Assembly (NCBI GenBank): GCA_963921195.1
Contig: OY992537.1
Span: forward strand, 180,436,065-180,500,064
Length of the DNA stretch: 64,000 bases
Direction of reading: 5' to 3'
Source: Pegoplata infirma
Lineage: Eukaryota; Arthropoda; Insecta; Diptera; Anthomyiidae
Shown here in pieces: positions 55,560-64,000 of the stretch. A program made the position numbers and the translations under genes. The notes under the pieces were generated by a model. That model was not told the origin of the DNA. It saw only the letters and a list, made by a program, of their open reading frames with translations, and did no database searches. How positions within the stretch are numbered: position 1 is the stretch's first letter; every line of letters begins with the position of its first letter.

Positions 55560-55800
55560 AATCGGTTTCCTACACGTACACAACCCAGAGACTTGCTTCA
55601 GTGGGATCTAGGGTGCTGCACGATCTTTCTGATTTGTCGGATGTCAAAATTCAATGTCTAAGGAGTCTCATAAGAAGCTAAAATTGGTTTTTACGGAAGG
55701 GACTAATATGGGAACCTATTGCGGTCCCGTGGTGTCACAACGGACTTCAGAGTCTATGTGTGCTGACGTTAAACATCAGCAGCCACTTACAACCTAACCT
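55560..55800 (+). mobile_element. Family A 3' end in the intron
   Basis: CAGAGACTTGCTTCAGTGGG, TGTCACAACGGACTTCAGAG and CAGCCACTTACAACCTAACC. It is the standard element 3' end, 5'-truncated to about 240 bases, in the same orientation as the gene. Confidence 0.85.
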
Positions 55801-56633
55801 AAAGCAAACATTCCTTATTTCTTGCACTTTAAGAGATTTTTGTTAATATGGGAAGAGTGGTTTGTATGGGGACTACTATTAGAACTGTTCGGATTCTCTT
55901 AAAATTTGCAATGATGATTTATGAATACAAAATTCATTTACCTGCCTAATTTTGAAGGGGTATCTATAAAAATTCGGTTATTGTAGTCGTTTTACATAAA
56001 TTTGAAGAGGACGTTTGTATTGGAGCTAGGTCTAAACATGGACCAATTTTTTTTCAATTTCAATAGCGTTCGTCCTTGAGTCAAAGGAACCTTAAATTTT
56101 AATTTTCAGACAAATCGATTAAATACTGCGAACTGTATCGTGCGAACAACGTTTCATGGACAGATGGACACCGCTAAATCGATTCAAAAGTGATTCTTCC
56201 TCGATATTTCGGGAAGTTACAAACATCAGCACAAAGTCATTATAGAGTTAAAACACCTCAATTCAACCAAAAAAAGTAGCATTTTTGACCTTACCCCTAA
56301 CGAATTTGATGAAACTTGGACTATAGTTGGGCCCTTACAAAAAAATTTTAGTATCGAAATTTGGACTTCTGGTAGTTTTTCTTCCCAAAATATGGGGTCT
56401 TGAAAATTGGGAAAATCGTATATATTTGACACAAGTGTTTTGAGATAAATAAAGATATCTCAAAAAGTACTAATGATAAAGGTCTCGCTCAAATAATAGG
56501 TAATTAGAAAGCCTTAAAAATGGCATTCACAAAGATTTTTTTTTTTGAATTGTCATTGTTTAACCTTAATTTTTGGAAAGCTTTATCTCAAAAAACGATA
56601 TTTTTAAAGTTTTGGAAAAAAAAATATGTTACA

Positions 56634-57600
56634 CTGTGCTCCAATTTGACACTCTTTTTTTTAACAAGCTGGGCACCCTACTGGTAAAGCTAATTCGAGT
56701 ACGCTGAATTTAATGGTGCCAGCCGTTTTTCAAAGTTAGCGCTCGTATTCGCGATATTTGCGATTTAAAATTTTGATGCTCAAGTACAATAAAACAATAT
56801 TTTTAAACTTTTGCGATCATTTTTAAATTTAAAACCATTCAAGTCTGTTAAACTAACATAACAAACCATAATACCGTGAATTTTTTCGCGAAAACATTTT
56901 TTGTTGGCGAAAATCTTAATTTTCGTGAAAAAATTGGTTCACAACAAATATTTTTAGTTTGATGTGAATTTACGACAACCATCTGGTAAAGTTAGTCGTG
57001 TACCCTAAATTCCATTGTAATATAATTTTTTTCAAAGTTAGCGTATGTATTAGCGATATTCGCGATTATTTTTTTATTTTTAAGTAAAAAAAAACTATTT
57101 TTTATATTATTAAGACAATTGCTGGATTTTATCATCTAAACACTATTGAATATACAAAAAAAAAAAAAAGAATACGATACATTACACACAAAATTTTTCG
57201 AAAAAATTTTTTGTTTTTTTTTTCGCGAAAAAAAACTTTACCGCGAAAAAAAAAAAATTCCGCGAAAAACAAAAAATCCGCGAAAAAAAGATTTTTTCGA
57301 AAAATTTAGTGTCTGTAATGTATCGTATTCTACTCATTTTCTTTAATAAAAAACAAAATAAAAAAATTTGAAAAAAAAATCGCGAAAAAAAAATTTTTCG
57401 TTTTTTTTTTTGCAAATTTTTTTCTAATTTTTTTTTTTATTTTGCTATTAATTTATGAAAATGAGAAGAATACGATACATTACAGACAATAAATTTTTCG
57501 GAAAAATCTTTTTTTCACAGATTTTTTGTTTTTCGCGGAATTTCTTTTTTTCCGCGGTAAAATTTGATTTCTATATTTATATTTAAAAACTATTCCAAAA
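56634..57600. repeat. CACTGTGCTC repeat, copy 1
   Basis: It starts CACTGTGCTCCAATTTGACA after TTA and continues with ACAAGCTGGGCACCCTACTG. It is collinear with 59929 onward for about 450 bases. Its right part (57170-57540) holds GAATACGATACATTACA in alternating orientation with CGCGAAAAAAA tracts. The right end is not identifiable. Confidence 0.75.
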
Positions 57601-57894
57601 GCATAAAAATTTCATATTTGTAGTACCTGGGCTTTACAACTTAAATAAGGGCCTATATTTTTCTTTGGTACGGGTCATAGTGACGAAAAAGTGATGTATT
57701 TTCCTAAAGAAACAAAAATATTTTTTTTTTTCTATGGGACCTTGGTACCAAATTTCACTTTACTAAATGTTTTTCACGTGCTGAGTCCAAATTTGATTTT
57801 TAAACTGGCCTATCGCTATTACTTTTTGAGATATCTGCACTATCTTTCTAGTAATATTAAAAGTTCTAATGAATTTGGAAGAAGGTCAATTGCA

Positions 57895-58150
57895 ATTTGA
57901 CGATTACAATTGACCTTCTTCCAATTTATTCTCAAAGATGTTTAATTAATCTGTTTCGAATAACGAATGATCTTTAACGAATTACTCTTGATCTTTTTCG
58001 AACTACAAATGGAATCTTCGAATTACAATATATAATTTTCGAAATACAAATGGAATATTTGAATTACAAGTAGGATCTTTAAATTACAAATGGAATATTC
58101 GAATTACAAGTAGAATCTTCGAAATGCAACTGATCTTTTTCAAATTAAAT
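57895..58150. repeat. 20-base minisatellite, inverted arrangement
   Basis: GGAAGAAGGTCAATTGCAAT pairs with ATTGACCTTCTTCCAATTT at the left edge. TTCGAATTACAAATGGAATC units then run to 58145. Part of the foldback family of 43524-43893. Confidence 0.75.
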
Positions 58151-58285
58151 GTGTTAACTAGTAAGATTACGGTACGCAATCTTCTAGGTGTCATTCTATT
58201 TCATTTAACTCCATTCTGCAGAGTGGAGTTCTCCATCATGGTTGTATCGTTTAATTAATATTTATGAATTTTCTTAATATTTTAG

Positions 58286-58502
58286 GAAAAAACTTTAAAT
58301 GTTCGCATATGTGATGATAAATTAATATCGAAACGTGAGACAAAAATCAACAATAATATACAACGTTTTAATGATGTCATTAATATCAAAGGACGTGATA
58401 AAGATGTTTTCCTACTGGAGGGTGGTGTCATGTTGCTAATGCGACATTTAATTGTTAATAATTTTCGTGGTGATTTCAATTATTTTTCTATAAATATAAT
58501 TG
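58286..58502 (+). CDS. CATIP: CATIP-like protein, second exon seen
   Basis: 217 bases starting in phase 0 and ending with one base of a split Gly codon; flanked by TTTTAG and GTAAGA. It encodes EKTLNVRICDDKLISKRETK, then DVFLLEGGVMLLMRHLIVNN and FRGDFNYFSINII. The LLEGG-x-x-LLMRHL block lines up with the FVSEG-x-x-L-x-LR block of vertebrate CATIP as I recall it, the best single match in the protein. No stops. The phase agrees with both neighbouring exons. Confidence 0.8.
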
Positions 58503-58573
58503 GTAAGATTAATGGAAAACTTTCAGAAAGAAACTTCTTACATTTAATATTCAATTCTCAATTTGAATTCCAG

Positions 58574-59039
58574 GCCAGGTAAAGCGTTGTCAATTAACAG
58601 TTCATGAGGAACGTAAACAAATTAAAATGTTTCATCGTACTTTTAAAAATGTCATACGCATGGTGAATACTCAATATTGCAATAATTGTCCTACAAAAGT
58701 ATCAGAAACATATTATTGTTCAAATGGTAAAATGATATTGCATTATTGGCATGATTTCAATTATATAATGCATGAAACAAAAGGTTATATAACACCCAGA
58801 GAACCGATAATGCCAAAATTTGAATTAATGTGGCGCAATCTTAACAATTATTGGCAGAATATCATTTACAAAAGAAAATGAACTATGAAAACGCTACGAC
58901 CTATTTCGATAAACATCCTGAATTGTCAGATTTCTTGCAGGACTATATAATGAATGTTTTGAAATATAAACCGTCTAATGTATTGGAGTTTACTATAAAT
59001 TTTTTTCAAACGTTTGAAAAACCTACAACAATGGGTTAA
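58574..59039 (+). CDS. CATIP: CATIP-like protein, last exon, with a one-base frameshift
   Basis: A 71-base intron (58503-58573) precedes it. From the split Gly the frame reads GQVKRCQLTVHEERKQIKMF, VIRMVNTQYCNNCPTKVSET, YYCSNGKMILHYWHDFNYIM and PREPIMPKFELMWRNLNN, then breaks near 58845-58880 and would stop at 58881. The next frame continues AEYHLQKKMNYENATTYFDK, HPELSDFLQDYIMNVLKYKP and SNVLEFTINFFQTFEKP, stop at 59037-59039. HPEL-x-x-FLQDY and KPSNVLEF-x-x-x-FF form a DPY30/RIIa-like dimerisation helix pair, as at the CATIP C-terminus. One missing T in TTATTGG (58848-58854) would explain the shift. Total about 388 codons, near the vertebrate length. Confidence 0.8.
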
Positions 59040-59272
59040 GTGGAAATAGTTTGGAAGTCACAACTCATATATTTTCACGATAGCAACCCTTTTTTGTATG
59101 TATACAATTTGAAAAATAGACAAACCTGGCAACCAAATAACTTTTGTTTATTGTGTCAAAATAATATTTTAATACAATTTCAAAACTAGTAACTGAAAAT
59201 TTAGATTTTATTTATTTTTGTAATATTTAGATATATTTTTTGTAAATTTTATTAAAAAACTAATTCGCGAAA
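59040..59272 (+). promoter_or_regulatory. Short intergenic region between the CATIP-like gene and the next gene
   Basis: 233 bases hold the 3' UTR of one gene and the promoter and leader of the next. No strong AATAAA was seen (AATAATATTTTAATA is the nearest). No clear TATA box with start-site motif. The bases before the ATG (CGAAA) fit fly translation starts. Confidence 0.5.
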
Positions 59273-59299
59273 ATGTCTTCTTGTGAGCACCAATATAAT
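59273..59299 (+). CDS. Unrecognised gene, first coding exon
   Basis: ATG and eight more codons, MSSCEHQYN, followed directly by donor GTGAGT at 59300. Phase 0. A tiny first coding exon is plausible in flies. Supported mainly by the match in phase and composition with 61840-61914 and by its start context. Confidence 0.6.
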
Positions 59300-60246
59300 G
59301 TGAGTATTTTGTGGATTTTCCTTGAAAATAAAATTTTTGCAACAATTTTTCATTGCGAAATATATGATTAAAAAAATTTTGAGTAAAAAAAAATCGAGTT
59401 AAAAAATTTTAGTAAAGAAAAGTTTGAGAAAGCAAAATTTGAGTAAAAAAAAAATAAAAAAAACTAGAGCCTGATCATTTTACTAAATTTATTTAAAAAA
59501 ACTAGATTTAAAAAAATTTGAGTAAAAAATTTAAAAAAAATTTAAATTTAAAATTAAAAAAAAAAAATTTTTGAAAAAAAATTTTAGTGAAAAAAAAATT
59601 TTGAGTAATTATTTATTAAGAACAAAAAATTTGAGCAAAACAAAAACCTAACTAAAAAAAATTAGCAAACAATTATTTTTCTGCTGAAAGATTCTAAAAA
59701 ACGGACCAACCATATTATACCCTGCTCCAGTGTTTTCCGGAAAATGGGTTCCAAGTCAAAACATGATCCGATTGGATCTATCTTTTGTTATATCCTTAAT
59801 TAGTGTAGAAATCACACATAAACCAAATTTAAGCGAAATTTACTTATTTTTATTGTTATAGACCTATTTAACTGAATATTGAATCAAATCTTTGTGGGGA
59901 CTGAGTCCAAAAATAGTCCAATAATAACACTGTGCTCGAATTTGACACTTTTTTTTAACAAGCTGGGCACTCTACTGGTAAAGTTAATTCGAGTACGCTG
60001 AATTCAATGGTGCTAGCCGTTTTTCGAAGTTAGCTCTCGCGATATTTGCGATTTTAAATATTGATGCTCAAGCACAATAAAACGAAATTTTTAAACTTTT
60101 GCGATAATTTTTGAATTTAAAACCATTCAAGTCTGTTAAACTAACATAACAAACCATAATACCGTGAATTTTTTCGCGCAAAACATTTTTTGTTAGCGAA
60201 AAATCTTTATTTTCGTGAAAAAATTGGTTCAACACAAATATTTTTA

Positions 60247-60694
60247 TACGGAATTTACACCAACGAAAACAACTTGTTTTTGAATATTTTTTTGGTTTTT
60301 GGCAAAAACTACATAAATTTTCCATTCAATTTAAAAACTGCGTTGCCAACTAAAACTCGACAAAAACTAGAATTTAGGTTCTGGTCAATGCTACTATTAA
60401 TTCAGTGTGAATGTTTTTTTCAATTTTCTTTTGGTAAAAACGAATGTCAAAATAAAAATATTTGTTTTTTTTGTGAAATTAATATTAAAATCTGTTAAAA
60501 AAGTAAATAAATGTGTAATTTAATTTTTTTAATAACGTGTGGCTATTGTAATTTTGTGTTTTTTAGTGAATTTAGAAAATAATTAATTTGATTTGACAAA
60601 CAAAAACTCTTTTTATTCGATGTAAACAGTTTGGTTTTCCAAAATTCTTTTTTGCCAAAAACAAGTTAGTTTTTGTTTGGTCTAAACATAGTAT
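60247..60694. mobile_element. TA-flanked element shown by an empty site
   Basis: Copy 1 reads ATATTTTTAGTTTGATG without interruption; copy 2 has 448 extra bases at that TA plus one duplicated TA. Ends TTTACACCAACGAAAAC and GTTTTTGTTTGGTCTAAA are imperfect inverted copies, with AACTTGTTTTTG and CAAAAACAAGTT inside. Tc1/mariner-like and nonautonomous. Confidence 0.75.
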
Positions 60695-60770
60695 TAGTTT
60701 GATTTGAATTTACGACAGCCATCTAGTAAAGCTAGTTTGTATACACTAAATCCCATTGTAATATCAGTTA

Positions 60771-60916
60771 TTTAAATTTCATCACAATTTTGTAATATGC
60801 TTGTATTTTCCTTTTTTAACAGAGCGTATGAGAAATATTTATGCAATTAATATTATTCATTCGCAACGTTAAAACAAGAAAATACAAGCAAATTACAAAA
60901 TTGTTATGAAATTTAA
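60771..60916. mobile_element. Hairpin MITE
   Basis: TTTAAATTTCATCACAATTT and TGCTTGTATTTTC pair with GAAAATACAAGCAAATTAC and AATTGTTATGAAATTTAAA, about 55 bases per arm. It lies where copy 2 departs from copy 1. Confidence 0.75.
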
Positions 60917-61839
60917 AATTCAAATGCGATTTTCTCGAAAAAAAAACGAAGAACGTGTTTCTGAATTTATTTGTGTGGATGGACAAACATCTAAACTTTT
61001 AAAAACAAATTAAAAAAAAAAAGTGGCCGGATTTTTGATAAATTGACTTTTTTTAAAAATGGCATATTTCAGAACGGGTTCTGAAAATTTTCAAAAAAAA
61101 AAAAAAATTTTTTAATCGATAGCCCATACAAAACTATATAAGAATGTAAATTTTTGAGATTGTGGTGCATTCTGTTTTAATGTGATAAATATTTAATCAA
61201 GGCAACTCGCCACAAATTTTACCATTTTTCCAATATTTGTCCACGCCTCCTAAGCCCAGTTTTTGAAAAATTGAAAAACCAAAAACGCAATTTTCTAAGT
61301 TCCATATAGGGCTATCCATACGACCTATTCAGAAGTTTACGGTACACATGCTTTTTTTGCCGGACATTTGGTGTGGAATGCCTCATATACAAAAAAAAAA
61401 ATTATTCGCGGAATTTTTTTTTGGCGAATTTTTTTTTTCGAATTTTTTTATTTTGCTATTAACTTATGAAATTGAGTAGAATAGGATACATTACACACAC
61501 AACATTTTTCGAAAAAAAAAATTTTTTGCGATTTTTTTTTTTTGCGGAAATTTTTTTTTTTTTCGCGATTATTTACTTAAACTTTTAAAAAAAACTTTTG
61601 AGTAAATTTTTAATTGCGTCAATTAAAAAAAAATACTCAATTTTTTTTTTAAATTTAAACAAGTGATTACTCAAAATTTTTCCCCCATATTTTTTTCTGT
61701 GTGACTGGGATGTTTTAGGAATTCTTGTAATACCAGTTTTTCTGGTTTATTTTTAAGGCTACAAAAATAAAGATCTTTTTTTTGTAATTTTAGAAATATT
61801 TTTTAAGTGTATATTTCTTAATTTTTATCCTGCCCTTAG

Positions 61840-61914
61840 GACGATATTCCTCCAGCAGAGGGTCATGATTTTGAAATACCACACAAAGATGAAGATAGAG
61901 AAGAAAAAATTGCG
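61840..61914 (+). CDS. Unrecognised gene, second exon
   Basis: 25 codons, DDIPPAEGHDFEIPHKDEDR then EEKIA, between acceptor CCCTTAG and donor GTAAGT (61915). Phase 0 at both ends. Acidic and Pro-rich, no stop. Coding character and strong splice sites make it credible. The product is not recognised; later exons must lie beyond 64000, because none was found in 61915-64000. Confidence 0.65.
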
Positions 61915-61964
61915 GTAAGTTTATTTATGATACTCAACTTGTTACATCTCAAAATCTACACCTT

Positions 61965-62576
61965 TTCAAATTGAAATTTAGAAAAGTCAATAAAATTTCG
62001 GAAATTCCAGTTGAAATTCAGAAAAACCCAATTGATATTCTTAAAAGATCTTTTATAAATGTTCAGCCCAATATTTGTTCAGAAATCAATTGATCTTTTC
62101 TGAACTTCAACTGGAATTTCAATTGTAATTCGAAAAAGATCAATTAATCGAAAAAGATCAATTGTAATTCGAAAATTCTTATTTTAGTTCGAAAAAGATC
62201 AATTGTAGTTCAAAATAATTCAATAATAATTCGAAACTGATCAATTGTAGTTCGAAAAAGATTAGTTCTTTTTCGAAAAAGATCAATTGTAAATCGAAGG
62301 TTCCAATTGTAATTTTAAAAAGATCATATGAAATTCAATTGATATTTTTCGAATTACAATTGGAATCTTTGAATTACAATTGATCTTTTTCGAATTACAG
62401 TTTATCTCTTTTAATTACTGTTGACCTTTTTTGAATTACAATTGATCTATTTCGAATTACAATTAATCTTTTTTGAATTACAATTGATCTTTTTCGAATA
62501 ACAATTGATCTTTTTCGAATTACAATTGGAATCTTCGAATTAAAGTTGATCTTTTTCAAATTAAAATTGATCTTTT
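61965..62576. repeat. 20-base minisatellite, switching orientation
   Basis: Units TTCGAAAAAGATCAATTGTAA run to about 62330, then the inverse, TTACAATTGATCTTTTTCGAA, to 62576. The switch near 62335 makes a large hairpin. Same family as 43524-43893. Confidence 0.85.
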
Positions 62577-63125
62577 TATACCCTCCAACCACAGTATGGG
62601 GGTATACTCACTTTGTCATTCCGTGTGTAACGCATCGAAATATCGGTCTAGGACCCCATAAAGTATATATATTATTGATCAGTGATCCATTCTAAGACAT
62701 TCTAGCGATGTCCGTCTGTCCGTCCGTCCGTCCGTCCGTCTGTGGAAGACACGATACAGTCCAAAGTTAAAGAGCTAGACTCCTGAAACTTCGCACGAAT
62801 ATGTCTTATGGTATTGGGCTGGTTAAGTTCGAACATGGGCAAAATCGGATCAGGGGGAAAAAAGTTCCCCTCTTAAGAACTAAACAAACCTCTAAAAAAA
62901 AACATTTTTTATAGGTTTTTTGTACTTTTGCTTAGCAAACGAAACATTTTTATGTCAAAAGAAGTTCAAAGTCTTGCAGTTGGATCCAGGAAGGTTGTCT
63001 CCCACCGACGTTACCCCTCCCCCAAAAAAAAAAAAGACGCCCCTGTTTTTTTTTTTTTTTTTTTTTTTAACGTGTTGGAGGGTATAAAAGATTCGGCACA
63101 GCCGAATTTAACACTCTCACTTGTT
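62577..63125 (+). mobile_element. Mini-me/DINE-1-like nonautonomous element, full copy
   Basis: It starts TATACCCTCCAAC and near its end has GTTGGAGGGTATA inverted. It carries a GTCC/GTCTG microsatellite at about 62707-62740 and ends with a hairpin ATTCGGC-ACA-GCCGAAT (63091-63107) before AACACTCTCACTTGTT. GTCY tracts and an end hairpin are traits of mini-me/DINE-1 (Helitron-related) elements. The 79-codon ORF inside is incidental. Confidence 0.7.
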
Positions 63126-63293
63126 CGAATTACAATTGATGTTTTTCGAATTGCAGCTGATATATAATAACAATTGATCTCTTGAGAATTATAACAATAA
63201 CAATTGATCTCTTGCGAATTACAATTGATCTTTTTCGAATTAAAAATGAAATTTTCGAATTACAAATGTCTTCTTCAAATTACAAGTTGAATC
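63126..63293. repeat. 20-base minisatellite
   Basis: GAATTACAATTGATCTTTTTC-type units; continues the array of 61965-62576 after the mini-me insertion. Confidence 0.8.
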
Positions 63294-63296
63294 TTA

Positions 63297-63866
63297 CAAG
63301 GGAAGTATCTCAACCCTTATGAACCGATTTGCCTGAAACTTAAAATATATATAAAAGAGACAATTCTAAGGTTGGGGTGCCTCGGCTTATCGGCCATATC
63401 GTGGATTTAGGGGTTCAAAACAAGGGTCAAAAAATGGCGAAAAAATCGTTTTTTGGATTTTTCAGCCATTTCTTTTTAAGAAACTGTATGATGTTTTCAT
63501 ATGAGAAGAAAGGTTTTTTTAATGCCTATCCAATGGTGGCATAACCTTGTAAAAATTTTTTTCAGGAAAATGTGTAAATTTTGGGGGTATCTATGTGAAG
63601 ACATAGACCTACGATATCCAAATTAATAAGAAATAATCTTTATTAAATTTAAGTCGACACGTATTTTTGCCCTAGACGATATTCCTGTTAGTTCGAAAGT
63701 TATCAAAATTTTCCCGAAGGTCCACATGATTTCATAAGGGGACAACGAAATTTTTAAACACCGATATGGCCGATAAGCCGAAACACCCTAACCTTAAAAT
63801 CGTCTTTTTAATATATATTTTAAGTTTCAGGCAAATCGGTTCATAAGGGTTGAGATACTTCCCTTG
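63297..63866. mobile_element. Foldback element with CAAGGGAAGTATCTCAACCC ends, TTA duplication
   Basis: The two arms (about 63297-63415 and 63745-63866) match almost perfectly in the outer 60 bases and well further in (GGCTTATCGGCCATATCG and CGATATGGCCGATAAGCC). TTA flanks both ends (63294-63296; 63867-63869). It sits in the minisatellite. No ORF. A TWA duplication places it with the other 3-base class elements. Confidence 0.9.
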
Positions 63867-63869
63867 TTA

Positions 63870-64000
63870 GAATTACAAATGGAATCTTCAAATTACAAGT
63901 AGAATTTCCAAATTTAAATTGATCTATTTCGAATTACATCTGTAAATTGATCTTTCTCGAATTACAGTTGATCTTTCTCGAATTGCAATTATTCTGTTTC
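63870..64000. repeat. 20-base minisatellite, running off the window
   Basis: GAATTACAAATGGAATC and TTCTCGAATTACAGTTGATC units continue to the last base. Confidence 0.8.

Larger units (their letters stand above)
55506..58285 (+). other. Intron 2.8 kb of the CATIP-like gene, transposon-filled
   Basis: Donor GTAAGT, acceptor TTTAG. Phase 0 at both sides agrees with exon frames. It contains a family A tail (55560-55800), a CACTGTGCTC repeat (56634 onward) and a minisatellite (57895-58150). No conserved coding segment was found inside. Confidence 0.75.
59929..61570. repeat. CACTGTGCTC repeat, copy 2, with nested insertions
   Basis: It starts CACTGTGCTCGAATTTGACA after TAA and is collinear with 56634-57050 except for an insertion at 60247-60694. 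It then diverges at about 60770 at a hairpin MITE. Further right, GAATAGGATACATTACACAC near 61478 again matches copy 1. A foldback of CACTGT class is likely, but no right end was found. Confidence 0.7.
59300..61839 (+). other. Intron 2.5 kb of the unrecognised gene
   Basis: Donor GTGAGT, acceptor CCCTTAG. It holds an AAAATTTGAGTAAAA simple-repeat stretch (59390-59690), the CACTGTGCTC repeat copy 2 (59929 on) with two nested elements, and a CGCGAAAA/TTTTTTCG stretch at 61400-61570. Confidence 0.6.

Noticed and set aside
55506..55661. Coding end of the first CATIP exon at 55661
   Set aside because: A strong donor at 55506 in matching phase leads to the next exon; the rest is intron and family A tail.
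57182..57415. ORF pair of Phe/Lys-rich residues
   Set aside because: Produced by alternating A and T runs with CGCG steps in a repeat; no coding character.

Overview
The window looks like heterochromatin-like or repeat-rich intergenic DNA from a fly (Diptera, most likely a calyptrate; this is inference). The reasons are very AT-rich sequence, a 71-base intron with fly-type splice sites, RNase H-bearing non-LTR retrotransposons of the I/LOA/R1 lineage, a jockey-type element, mini-me/DINE-1-like elements with GTCY microsatellites, and many foldback elements. No bacterial or viral gene was seen.

Only two host genes can be supported, both on + near the right end. The first (55021-59039, three exons seen) encodes a protein resembling CATIP, the ciliogenesis-associated TTC17-interacting protein, ending in a DPY30/RIIa-like dimerisation motif. 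Its last exon has a one-base frameshift near 58850. The second gene starts 233 bases downstream (ATG 59273, second exon 61840-61914), is unrecognised, and runs off the window. Both genes have large introns filled with the same transposon families.

The rest, 1-55 kb, is layered mobile DNA. Three or four families of RNase H-bearing non-LTR elements are present only as broken copies: family A (2.8-5.7, 24.4-28.5, 29.8-31.0, 36.1-36.9, 37.0-39.8, 46.7-49.1, 50.9-52.2 kb and smaller pieces), family B (1.3, 32.7-33.4, 35.5, 51.2-52.2 kb), and further families near 31.4-32.5 and 49.8-50.8 kb. A young 5'-truncated jockey copy (19590-20476) keeps a perfect 13-base target duplication.

Inserted into these are many non-autonomous DNA transposons whose ends and target duplications can be read directly: hAT-like (8-base duplications), Tc1/mariner-like (TA), and a CACTGT-ended or similar foldback class with 3-base TWA duplications. 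Nesting is deep. One hAT-like element (16259-21327) holds another (16958-21130), which holds a third plus the jockey copy. In family A copy 24.4-28.5 kb, four DNA elements and a SINE can be removed to recover continuous sequence.

The most striking unexplained feature is a satellite whose 35-base unit is two adjacent palindromes. It makes a long array at 7187-8155 and a 29-base derivative at 9655-10560. Degenerate copies lie inside DNA transposons of at least two superfamilies, which suggests that transposons carry it.
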